DNA of 64,000 bases from Lentzea albida (GTDB taxonomy: Bacteria; Actinomycetota; Actinomycetes; Mycobacteriales; Pseudonocardiaceae). The notes beneath the pieces were generated by a model. It did not search any database. It was not told the DNA's origin and saw only the letters and a program-made list of their open reading frames with translations. Position numbers and translations under genes: made by a program. Positions 49,760 to 59,500 of the stretch are shown here, one piece after another. The stretch covers positions 248,001 to 312,000 of the forward strand of contig NZ_FOFV01000003.1 in the NCBI RefSeq assembly GCF_900111005.1. The letters run 5' to 3'. Each line of letters starts with the position of its first letter. Position 1 is the first letter of the stretch.

Positions 49760-50191
49760 TCACTTGGCGCCGAGAGGCAACACGCGCGCGAGCGTGGGCA
49801 CGGCGGCCGCGGCCACGACGACGTGCATGAGGATCAACGCGATCGAGTTCACGATCGACGCGCCGCCCGCGAGGATGCCCAGGTCCGGGATCCACGAGAC
49901 CACGACGACCGCGGGCACCAGCACGCGCAGCAGCTTCCGCGGGTTCGCGGCGAAGCGGCGCACGAGGTACCAGCCGAGCGTGCCGAGCAGGATCCCGATC
50001 ACCGTGGCGGGCGCGTACTCGGCCAGGGCGAGGCCCATGCGTTCGGTGCCTTCGGGGATGAACGTGCCCGCGACCAGCGCGATCAGCGCGTTGACCGCGA
50101 TCGAGACCACCGCCGCGCCGAGCAGGCCGACGACGGCCTCACCGGTGGTCGGCGCGAGAACGGAGCGAGCGGGGAGGCTGGTGTCGGCCAT
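49760..50191 (-). CDS. DUF6069-family membrane protein
   Basis: ATG 50191 follows AAGGA; the upstream in-frame start at 50281 runs through the operators and is unlikely. The 143 residues hold four hydrophobic helices with AEYAPATVIGILLGTLGWYL, VVVVSWIPDLGI and LILMHVVVAAAAVPTL, the pattern of actinobacterial DUF6069 proteins. The function is unknown. It is divergent from a TetR gene, a pairing I have seen for this family, and two matching operators lie between them. Confidence 0.8.
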   Translation of the reverse strand: MADTSLPARSVLAPTTGEAVVGLLGAAVVSIAVNALIALVAGTFIPEGTERMGLALAEYAPATVIGILLGTLGWYLVRRFAANPRKLLRVLVPAVVVVSWIPDLGILAGGASIVNSIALILMHVVVAAAAVPTLARVLPLGAK

Positions 50192-50212
50192 GGGCCCTGT
50201 CCTTAGGTAGGC

Positions 50213-50238
50213 TAATTGCAAGCGGTCACTTGCAATTA
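50213..50238. promoter_or_regulatory. TetR operator 1 (perfect 10-bp arms)
   Basis: TAATTGCAAG (50213-50222) and CTTGCAATTA (50229-50238) with a 6-base spacer. It shares GCAAG-N6-CTTGC with operator 2. Confidence 0.75.
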
Positions 50239-50260
50239 CGGTAGCCACTCCGGTCTCCTG

Positions 50261-50282
50261 AATGCAAGTGCCTACTTGCATT
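50261..50282. promoter_or_regulatory. TetR operator 2
   Basis: AATGCAAGT (50261-50269) and ACTTGCATT (50274-50282) form a perfect inverted repeat with a 4-base centre. It lies next to the tetR start, as expected for autorepression. Confidence 0.75.
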
Positions 50283-50304
50283 GATGGCCGATCGAGGAGG
50301 ACGC

Positions 50305-50865
50305 GTGGCAGGTCGGGTGGCCGACGAGGCGGTGTTCGACGCGGTGTTGGCCGTGATCGCCGAGCAGGGGTACGAACGCGCGACCACCCGCGCGATAGCC
50401 GACGCCGCCGGCATCAACGAGGCGACGCTGTTCCGGCGGTTCACCTCGAAGGAGAACCTGCTGCGCCAGGCCGTGCGCAGCAACTTCGTCGGGTTCGCGC
50501 TAGACCTCGACGCGCCGGGCGACGACGTGGCCGCCGACCTGATCACGATCGTGGGCTACTACGCCCGGCTCTACGAGACGCGCGGCGGCGTCGTGCTCAC
50601 GCTGATGCGGGAGGCGAAGTTCAGCCCGGAGGTGGCGGCGGTGCTGGCCGAGCCCGAGAAGCTGCTGGAGAAGGTGGACGAGGTCATCCTGCACCACCAA
50701 CGTCGGGGCGCCCTCGTCGTGGAACCGCCCCGGCACACGTTCTTCGCGCTGATCGGCCCGCTGATGATGCGGTCCTTCGCCCGGCGGGTCGACCGGCTCG
50801 CCACGCAGGCACCCGCCGACCCGGAAGCCGTGGTGAGGCGGTTCCTGAACGGTCACCGACCCTAG
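50305..50865 (+). CDS. TetR-family regulator
   Basis: GTG 50305 is preferred: GAGGAGG lies just upstream and the operator at 50261-50282 then stays outside the coding region; TTG 50281 and ATG 50284 are alternatives. The 186 residues have the TetR domain (VADEAVFDAVLAVIAEQGYERATTRAIADAAGINEATLFRRF quoted in part as TRAIADAAGINEATLFRRF) and a helical ligand pocket. It probably controls itself and the divergent DUF6069 gene, and perhaps the antiporter that follows 71 bases downstream. Confidence 0.9.
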   Translation: MAGRVADEAVFDAVLAVIAEQGYERATTRAIADAAGINEATLFRRFTSKENLLRQAVRSNFVGFALDLDAPGDDVAADLITIVGYYARLYETRGGVVLTLMREAKFSPEVAAVLAEPEKLLEKVDEVILHHQRRGALVVEPPRHTFFALIGPLMMRSFARRVDRLATQAPADPEAVVRRFLNGHRP

Positions 50866-50900
50866 TTTGTCGTTCACCCGGACGGGTACCTGGTCGAGAG

Positions 50901-50918
50901 TTCAACCAGTTCAACCAG
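50901..50918 (+). repeat. 9-bp tandem repeat
   Basis: TTCAACCAG occurs twice in tandem, followed by a partial third copy (TTCGACGG), just before the antiporter start. It may only be a slippage product. Confidence 0.4.
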
Positions 50919-50936
50919 TTCGACGGAAGGCCGAGG

Positions 50937-52220
50937 GTGGAACCAGGACCCCTGCTCTACGCCGGAGCGGGCCTGGCGACGCTGGCCGCCGCGCTCCTGC
51001 CCCGCCTGCTCTCCAAGGCGCCGATCTCCATGCCGATGGTGTTCCTCGGCGCGGGCGCGCTGACGTTCACGGTCGTCGACCCGCTGCCCGACCCCGACCC
51101 CGTCGCGCACAGCGGCGTGCTGCTGCACCTGACCGAGATCTGCGTGATCATCTCGCTGATGGGCGCGGGCCTCGCGCTGAACCGCCAGGTCAGCCTGCAC
51201 GGCTGGGCCAGCACGTGGCGGCTGCTCGCGATCACCATGCCGCTCTCGATGGTCGCCGTCGCGGTGCTCGGGTGGAGCGTGCTGGGGCTCGGCATAGCGG
51301 CGTCCGTGCTGCTCGCGGCCGCGTTGGCGCCCACTGATCCCGTGCTGGCGAGCGAGGTGCAGGTCGCCGAACCCGCCGAGAACCCCGAGTCCGACGAGGA
51401 CGAGGCGCGGTTCGCGCTCACCTCGGAGGCGGGGCTCAACGACGGGCTCGCGTTCCCGTTCACCTACGCCGCCATCGCGATCAGCATCGCCGGGGTGGCG
51501 CCGTCGGGGTGGCTCGGGCACTGGCTCGCGGTGGACGTGCTGTGGCGGCTCGCGTCCGCGCTCGCCATCGGGCTGCTGATCGGGTGGGCGCTGGGCAAGC
51601 TGTTCTTCTCGGCACCGTCGGAGAAGTTCCGGCTGGCCGAGCACGCGGAGGGCTTCGTGGCCCTCGCGGCGACGTTCCTCGCCTACGGGATCACCGAACT
51701 CGTCGAGGGGTACGGGTTCATCGCGGTCTTCGTGTGCGCGTGCGCGATCCGGTCCGGCGAACGCCGCCACGGTTATCACCGGGTCCTGCACCAGTACGTC
51801 GAGCAGATCGAACGCATGCTCACCGTGGTGATCGTGTTCCTGCTCGGCGGCGCCGCGGCCACCGGCCTGCTGGCGGGCGTGAGCTGGCAGCAGATCGCCG
51901 TCGCCGCGGTGGTGCTGCTGGTCGTGCGGCCGCTGGCGGGGTGGATCGGGCTGCTGCGCGGCAGCACCGGCCCCCGCGAACGGAAGGTCATCGCCTTCTT
52001 CGGCGTGCGCGGCGTCGGGTCGCTGTTCTACCTGGTCTACGCACTGCAGCACGGCGAGTTCGCCGAGCAGAACGCGCTGTGGCAGACCATCGGCCTCGTC
52101 GTGATCGGCTCGATCCTGCTGCACGGACTCTCCGCGTCGCCCGTCATGTGGCTGCTCGACCGCAAGCGCGAGCGGAAGGCGGAGGCGCAGCACGACGACG
52201 CCTCGCACACCCACGTCTGA
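50937..52220 (+). CDS. CPA1-type cation:proton antiporter
   Basis: GTG 50937 has GGAAGG upstream and opens directly into the first membrane helix (LLYAGAGLATLAAALLPRLL). About twelve helices follow in 427 residues. Family marks are ALAPTDPVLASEVQV and the ND-type ion site in TSEAGLNDGLAFPFTYAA, plus FFGVRGVGSLFYLVYAL near the end. It exchanges Na+ or K+ for H+ across the plasma membrane. The C-terminal tail is short, with no regulatory TrkA domain. It converges on the TgpA-like gene 4 bases away. Confidence 0.9.
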   Translation: MEPGPLLYAGAGLATLAAALLPRLLSKAPISMPMVFLGAGALTFTVVDPLPDPDPVAHSGVLLHLTEICVIISLMGAGLALNRQVSLHGWASTWRLLAITMPLSMVAVAVLGWSVLGLGIAASVLLAAALAPTDPVLASEVQVAEPAENPESDEDEARFALTSEAGLNDGLAFPFTYAAIAISIAGVAPSGWLGHWLAVDVLWRLASALAIGLLIGWALGKLFFSAPSEKFRLAEHAEGFVALAATFLAYGITELVEGYGFIAVFVCACAIRSGERRHGYHRVLHQYVEQIERMLTVVIVFLLGGAAATGLLAGVSWQQIAVAAVVLLVVRPLAGWIGLLRGSTGPRERKVIAFFGVRGVGSLFYLVYALQHGEFAEQNALWQTIGLVVIGSILLHGLSASPVMWLLDRKRERKAEAQHDDASHTHV

Positions 52221-52224
52221 GCGG

Positions 52225-54444
52225 TCACCGCACCGGCAGGAACGTGCGGACGTCGACCCGCGCGAGCCACCGCCGCCAGCGCGGCACCGCGGACCGCATG
52301 CGACCCCTGGCCTCCCGCACCGCCGCCCAGTACGCGTCCACGGCGGCCTGGTCCGGGGTGCCGGGGCCGAACACGTGGTCGTCCGCGTGCACGGCCAGAC
52401 CGTGGATCCCGAACGGTGCCAGCAGGGTCGCCTCCTGCCGCCTGGTCAGGCCCTTCGGCACCTTCGCGCCCAGGTCGCGGGCGTGGTCGACCAGCTCGCG
52501 CCAGCCGGTGGCCAGCCTCGTCGCGGTACTGCCCCTCGTGCGGCGGCGATGACGCCGCACGGCCTTGCCGCCGACGATCAGCGCGACCACCGCGACGACC
52601 GGTGCCAGCACCGCGGCGACGTCGAGCAACAGCTCCACCAGCCAGGCCGGGAGCCACGGCCCGCCGAGTTCGCCCGAGCCCACCCCGGACGCGTCGGTGC
52701 GGCTCGCGTCGACCAGCGAGCTGGGCATCTTCACCGTGTTCGGCGGCGGGACGACCGACGCGTCGGTGTTCTCGATCTCCTGCGGCGGCTGGTGGTCCGG
52801 CCGCTTCGAGCGGTCCGGCATGTACTCGGTGTTCGGGATGGCCGCCCAGGTGCCGTCGGCCAGGTGGATCTCCACCCACGCCTGGACGTTCTCGCCGCGC
52901 ACCACACCGCCCGCCGGAACGGCGCCCAGCACCACGCGGGCCGGCATGCCCAGTTCGTTGGCCACCAACGCGAACGCGGCGGCGTACTGCTCGTCGTTGC
53001 CCGCCGGCCGTTTGGAGTTGAAGAACGCCGTGAGCCTGCCGGTGCTGTGACCGGGCAGGTACTCCGTCTCGCCGGGGCCGCCGTCGGTGTAGGCGCCGTT
53101 GTCGCGCAGGTACGTGGCGGCCGCGCGCAGTCGTTCGGCCAGCGTCGTCGCGCCGCCGGTCCACTGGGAGATCTTGCTGCGCACGAACGCCAGTTCGCCG
53201 GTGCGGACCGTCGGCGGGCCGAACGGCTGGGCGTCGTCCGGGATGCCCGGCGCGGCGAGGACCGTGCGCACCGAATAGGTGTCACCTTCGCGCAGGCGGT
53301 CGGCGACGATGCCGGACGCCGTCGCGAGGTTGTAGCGCAGGTTCTCGGTGTGGCCGTCCTTGCGCTCGCCGGTGAACGCGATCTCCGTGGCGTGACCCGC
53401 GGTCGGCAGCCACGCGCTGAGCTCGTCGGCGGTGGCGTAGGCGGCCTCGATCCTGATCGTCACGTCGGCCGCGGCACCGGTGCTCCGGACCGGGATGCGC
53501 ACGCCGATGCGCTGGAAGTTGTTGCGCTGCAACGGGTCCGTCGCACCGGCCGGGTCGTTGGTGGCGCCCCAGACCCGTCCGTCGTAGCCGTCGAGCGTGG
53601 CGATGCGGACGCGTTCGCCCTCCGGAAGGCCCTGCACGGTGAACAGGGTCTGGTCCCAGAGCTGGTTGGCGTCCTTGGTGTGCTTGCGGAAGCCCACCAG
53701 CGGGCTCGCGTAGGCGCCGACCTCGAACGGCGGCTCCACGTAGTTGCGCAGCACCAGGCGGTGCGCGCTGCCGGTGCCCGGCAGGACGGGGGCGGCCACG
53801 AACGCCAGCCCGGCCGCGACGCCCACCAGTGCGACGGCGGTGAGCGTTCGCCTGACACCGCCCGCACGTGCTCCGGTGCGGTGACGGCCCGCGCGGACGG
53901 ACAGCCAGCCCGTGGCGACCGCCGCGAACACCGCGCCCAGCACGCCCGCGGCCTCGCCGGTGCCCAGCAGGATGACCGCGGCCAGCACGGCCAGCGGCGC
54001 GCCGATCGGGGCGGCGCTCAGCGACACCCGGCGAGCCAGCGTGAAGCCGCCCGCGCCGCAGAGCAGGCCGAGGATGTACGGCAGCACCAGCAGCGGACCG
54101 GTGCCGTCGACCGGCGGGAGCGTGGTGAGCAGCTGCTTCCAGCCGTGCACGCTGAGGGAGGCGAGCCCGGCCAGCGTGTCCGGCGTCGGCACGGCCTTCA
54201 TCGCCACCACACCGCCGAGCAGGAAGAACACGGCGACCGTCATCGCCGCGACGGCGATCATCGGCCGGCGCAACGCCGACGCGACGTGTCCGGCGAGCAC
54301 GCCGAGCGCCAGTCCGGTGGCGCCGACCAGCAGGAAGCCCCAGCCGGTGTAGGTGGTGCGGAAACCCAGCAGCGCCACGACGAACAGCGCGCTGAGGAAG
54401 GCTGCGTCGACGAGGTCGTCACGGCGGGGCACGAGTCCGGTCAC
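52225..54444 (-). CDS. TgpA-type membrane transglutaminase-like protein, apparently lacking the catalytic triad
   Basis: The 739 residues have six N-terminal membrane helices (to about 220), a large extracellular transglutaminase-like region and a last helix near 610 followed by a DUF4129-like cytoplasmic tail. The transglutaminase core aligns by ELGMPARVVLGA, but the usual GxCE(Q/H)YAxAF reads GNDEQYAAAF (Cys to Asp, about 484), the HAW(S/P)E site reads VQAWVEI (His to Gln, about 520) and the W-x-x-(V/I)-D-P-T site reads WAAIPNTEY (Asp to Pro). All three catalytic residues are gone. It probably serves as a binding or scaffold protein. It ends the kinase-FN3-MoxR-DUF58-TgpA operon, overlapping DUF58 by four bases. 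Confidence 0.88.
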   Translation of the reverse strand: MTGLVPRRDDLVDAAFLSALFVVALLGFRTTYTGWGFLLVGATGLALGVLAGHVASALRRPMIAVAAMTVAVFFLLGGVVAMKAVPTPDTLAGLASLSVHGWKQLLTTLPPVDGTGPLLVLPYILGLLCGAGGFTLARRVSLSAAPIGAPLAVLAAVILLGTGEAAGVLGAVFAAVATGWLSVRAGRHRTGARAGGVRRTLTAVALVGVAAGLAFVAAPVLPGTGSAHRLVLRNYVEPPFEVGAYASPLVGFRKHTKDANQLWDQTLFTVQGLPEGERVRIATLDGYDGRVWGATNDPAGATDPLQRNNFQRIGVRIPVRSTGAAADVTIRIEAAYATADELSAWLPTAGHATEIAFTGERKDGHTENLRYNLATASGIVADRLREGDTYSVRTVLAAPGIPDDAQPFGPPTVRTGELAFVRSKISQWTGGATTLAERLRAAATYLRDNGAYTDGGPGETEYLPGHSTGRLTAFFNSKRPAGNDEQYAAAFALVANELGMPARVVLGAVPAGGVVRGENVQAWVEIHLADGTWAAIPNTEYMPDRSKRPDHQPPQEIENTDASVVPPPNTVKMPSSLVDASRTDASGVGSGELGGPWLPAWLVELLLDVAAVLAPVVAVVALIVGGKAVRRHRRRTRGSTATRLATGWRELVDHARDLGAKVPKGLTRRQEATLLAPFGIHGLAVHADDHVFGPGTPDQAAVDAYWAAVREARGRMRSAVPRWRRWLARVDVRTFLPVR

Positions 54445-55568
54445 TGCAGGGTTCCTCCCGACAACAGCGCGGGCAGGTCGTTCAGCTGCCGCAGCGTGAG
54501 CACGGAGAACGCGGTGCTCGCCGCCCGCCTGGTGTGCGCGGACGGGTCCACCCGCAGCACGACCTTGCGCACCTCGGGCGGGAACGCGGCCGCCGCCACG
54601 CGCAGGTCCGCGTAGCTGTGCTGCGCGCTCGTGATCAGCACGACGAGGGTGGCGTCCGGCGCCGCGGCCACCGCACGGGTCGCGGCCTCGGCCAGCACCG
54701 GACCGCCCTGTTCGGCGCGGGCGAACACGTCCAGCACGTGCTGCGCCCTTCCCTTGCCGCAGACGTGCCCGGCCGCGACGACGGTGGTGTCGATCTCGTC
54801 TGCCGCCGCACGCTTCACGACGGAAGCACCCGCGGACAGGGCGGTTTCGAAGACTTGATCGTCCGAATAGGACTGCCCGTCGACCACGACGACGAGGTGC
54901 GCCCGGCGTGAGTCGAGGTACTGCCGCACCAGGAACCGCCCGTCCTGAGCGAGCTTCGCCGTGGAGCGCCAGTGGATGTGGCGGCGGTCGTCGCCCGGCA
55001 CGTACTCGCGCAGCGCGTGGAACGCCAGGTCGCTCATCGAGATGTCGTCGGTGGTGCGGCCTTCCATGTCCCGCAGCAACCCGGTGCCGAGCGGCTCCAG
55101 CGGCACCGTCAGCGGGTGCACGAACACCTCGACGACCTCGGTCATCGGCACGGTCCTGCGCAGCAGCCCGAGCGGATCACCCCGGACCGTCGTGGCGGGC
55201 CCGACCGCGATCACCCCGCGCCGAAGGCCGGTGATCTCGACCTCCCGGCCGCGGTCGAACACCTCGACCCGGTCCCTGCCGATCGGCAACTCGACCTCGG
55301 GCGCGAACAACGACCGCCGTCCCTGGTGCTCGACCTCGACGAGGCACCTCGTGGAGTCATCGGGTTGCAGGCGGCGTCGGGTGATCTCGACGGCGACGCG
55401 CACCGACCCGTGCCCCAGGGTCATCGCGCTGGCCAGCACCAGCAACAGCACCCCGGTCACACCGAGCAGCACCAGTTCGTCCCACCCGAGCACCGCACCG
55501 AGGCCCCACGCCGCCACGGAGGCCACGGCGAGCAGCCGGCCGGACGGCGAGACGGTCTCGAGCCCCAT
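54441..55568 (-). CDS. DUF58 domain-containing protein
   Basis: ATG 55568 lies one base after the MoxR stop. The 375 residues start with two membrane helices (LLAVASVAAWGLGAVLGW; LVLLGVTGVLLLVLASAM), then a beta-rich segment and the DUF58 signature LREYVPGDDRRHIHWRSTAK with LVRQYLDSRRAHLVVVVD, a von Willebrand A-like fold. DUF58 proteins accompany MoxR ATPases, which are thought to remodel or load them. The stop overlaps the TgpA-like start. Confidence 0.92.
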   Translation of the reverse strand: MGLETVSPSGRLLAVASVAAWGLGAVLGWDELVLLGVTGVLLLVLASAMTLGHGSVRVAVEITRRRLQPDDSTRCLVEVEHQGRRSLFAPEVELPIGRDRVEVFDRGREVEITGLRRGVIAVGPATTVRGDPLGLLRRTVPMTEVVEVFVHPLTVPLEPLGTGLLRDMEGRTTDDISMSDLAFHALREYVPGDDRRHIHWRSTAKLAQDGRFLVRQYLDSRRAHLVVVVDGQSYSDDQVFETALSAGASVVKRAAADEIDTTVVAAGHVCGKGRAQHVLDVFARAEQGGPVLAEAATRAVAAAPDATLVVLITSAQHSYADLRVAAAAFPPEVRKVVLRVDPSAHTRRAASTAFSVLTLRQLNDLPALLSGGTLQ

Positions 55569-55569
55569 C

Positions 55570-56538
<969 letters not shown>

Positions 56539-56552
56539 GCTCATCTCCTCCA

Positions 56553-59500
56553 CTACCAAACCATTGATCCGCGGACACCACCGCAGGTGACATAGACCTG
56601 TTCTCGCGGATATCCGTAGTAGTTCCTCGTTTGCCTGGTCTCGTTCGGACCGAAGTTCTCGTTCACGAAGCCGACCGGGCCGTGGTCGCTGTCGAAGGTG
56701 CAGGTCACGTTGCCGGAGAAGTTGGCCGTCCGAACAACGATGTAGGCACACGCGTTCGACGTGCAGACTCCCGTGCCGTTGCACCCGCTCGTCGGGCATG
56801 CGGCGCCCTTCGAGACAGTCACCGACGGTGGTGGCGGCGGTGGCGGTGTGGTCTGCTGCTGGGACTGACTCAGTGTTGGCCTTCCCGCATCAGACACGGT
56901 CACGGTCACCGTGGTCGGAGCCGAGTAGCCAACGTCCTGGCTCCCCGACCAGCTCCACCCACCGACACCCGTGGTGAACGACTGGTTGAACCCGCGACTC
57001 GTCGTCACCTGAACGGTGGCGGGCTTGCCGTTCGGGTTCACCGACACGGAGAAGTTGACGACGGTGTTGCTGGTCGAGGTGTTCAGCACCAGGTCGCGCA
57101 TCGGCCCGTACGTCGTCACCCCGGCCGAAACCGCGCTGTTGCAGGGGTTTCCGGCATACGCGCCGCCGCCGCTGCCGTTGCACGTCTGGAGGCTGATGGT
57201 CACCGGCTGGCCGTTGGGCAGGCCGTTGACGGTCTGCGTCGCGCCGGCCTGGCCGCCGGTCGGGTAGGTCCAGGTGCCGCACGAGCCGCCGGACCACGTG
57301 CACGTCACGGTGTTCGACTTGCCGTGCGAGGCGGGGGCGTCGAACCTCAGCGTCGCCTGGCCGTCGGAACCCGTAGGGGTGGCGGTGAAGCCCGTGATCG
57401 GGTCCGGGGTGGCGGTCGCCTCCATCTGGGCGGGGGCGCTGGCGGGTGAGGTGTGGCCCGCCGGTTCGGCCTCGGCGGCGGCGTTGGCGGCGACGACCGT
57501 GTAGCTGTAGATCGTGCCGTCGTTCTGGAGGCCGTCGTCCAGGCACGTCGTCGCGGTCACCTTGGTGCACACCGTTTTGGTGCCGCCGCCCGTGCGGGTA
57601 AGCGTGTACGTGGTGGGGCCTGGGCCGTTCGCACCGACCGCGCCCCACGAGACCGTGACGGCGCGGGTTTGCGCGTTCGCGGCGTTCGTGGCGGTGAAGG
57701 TCGGTGCTGCGGGAGCCTGCGGGGCGCCCGCGGACTGGCCCTGCACGGTGACGGCCGGGCCGGGGCCCTGCGAGTTGACCGCGATCACGGTGAAGATGGT
57801 CTGGGCGTTGTTGTCGAGGCCGGAGGCGGTCACGGTCGTCGCGCCGCCCGGTGCGGTCGTGCGGCCGCCGCCGGACCAGCTGATCTCGTGGCGCAGCACG
57901 GGTGTGCCCTCGTTCGGCGCCGCGGTCCAGTTGAGCTGCAACGAGCCGTCCCGCGGGGTCGACGTCGTCAGACCCGACACCGCACCGGGCACCGTGTTCG
58001 GTTGGGCACCCGCCGACGAACCGCTCGGCTTGCCCCAGCCGACGAGGTTGTGCGCGCGCACGGTGAACCTGTACTCCGTGCCGTTCGACAGGCCCGTGAT
58101 CGTGCACGGCGAGGCGGCGCACGTCTGCTTGCCGCCGTTGTACTCGACCTCGTAGGAGTCGATCGGGGCGCCGTTGCCCGACGGCGAGCTCCACGACAGC
58201 TCGACGACCTTGCTCAGCACCGTGCGCCCCGGCACCGGCACGCCCGGAGCGTCCGGCACGCCGAGCACGTTCAGCCTGATCCGGCCGGTGACCTTGCGGT
58301 CGTCACGCGCGGTGTCGGCCACGTCGGTCACGACGACGTTGAAGTCGATCGCGCCGTGCGCGTCTCCGTTCGGTGTGATGCTCACGGACGAACCGGAGTT
58401 CGTGGCGCTCGCTGCCGCACCGCTGGCCTGAGTCACGGAGACGACCGAGACCTTCGGGTCACGCAACTGTGAGCGCACGTACGAGACGAGGTCGACCGTT
58501 GCCGTGTCACCGGCCTTCACGCCGTCGAGCGTCACGGGTGACACGGTGGGCGGCGGAGCGGCCGCGACCTTGACCGCGAGCTTGCCCTTGGGGCCGTCGC
58601 CGGCACCGACCTCGATCGTGCCGGTGGACCCCGGTTTCGCGCCACCCGCCGCCGTGACGGTCAGGACGCGTTCACCGGAGCCCTCCAGCGACACGCCGTC
58701 GACCTGGTCGAGCCACGTCGCGGTGTACCGGACGTCGCCGAGCTTCGAGCGGTCCGCGACCCACACGTGGCACACGGACGTGACGTCGACCTTCACCGGC
58801 AGCCCGCCCTCGACGACCGTCAGCGCGGACGCCGGGCAGCGCAGCACCGGCGTGTCCGGCCCGACCTGCACCGGCACGGTGATCAGCGCGAACCTGCCCT
58901 CCGGGTCGGTGAGCGAGGTGCCGTCGGTGACCTGGAACGTGACCGCGGCCGGTCCGGTGTAGCCGCCGCGCGCGGTCAGCACGAGCCCGGTGTCGCCCTC
59001 GTTGCGGGCCTCCAGACCGGTCGCGGGCGCGGCGGTCACCTTGTCGGTGGTCGTGAGCTTCGCCTGCTTGCCGGACGGCACGTCGACGTAGTCCTTGATC
59101 TGCACCGAGACCGAGCCGTCGGCGGGCACGGTGATCAGCTTGTCCGGGACGGCGCGGGGTGCGCCGGTTCCCTTGGACGGCACGTGGATCAGGCCCGCGG
59201 CAGTGGCGCCGGAGCTGTCCTTGACCTCGTAGACCAACGTGCGCGGGTGGTCGCCGACCGGCACGGTGGCCTTGCGGCCGGACACCTTCGCCTGGTCGTG
59301 GAAGACCTTGGTGACCTCCAACCCGTCCGCGGACCCGTCCGGGTCGGCGATCGCGCCCGCGAGATCCACCTCGACCGTGCTGTCCTCCTTCTTCACCACG
59401 GGGAACAGCTCGCCCGCGACCGGCGGGATCGCGTAGTCGTCACGGCTGCGCACCGTCAGCGTCGCGATCGACGGCTGGCCCAGCCCGTTCGTGATGCCGT

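Noticed and set aside
52375-54615. 746-codon plus-strand frame opposite the TgpA-like gene
   Set aside because: Arg/Ala/Gly-rich shadow; it also crosses into the DUF58 gene with no ribosome site.
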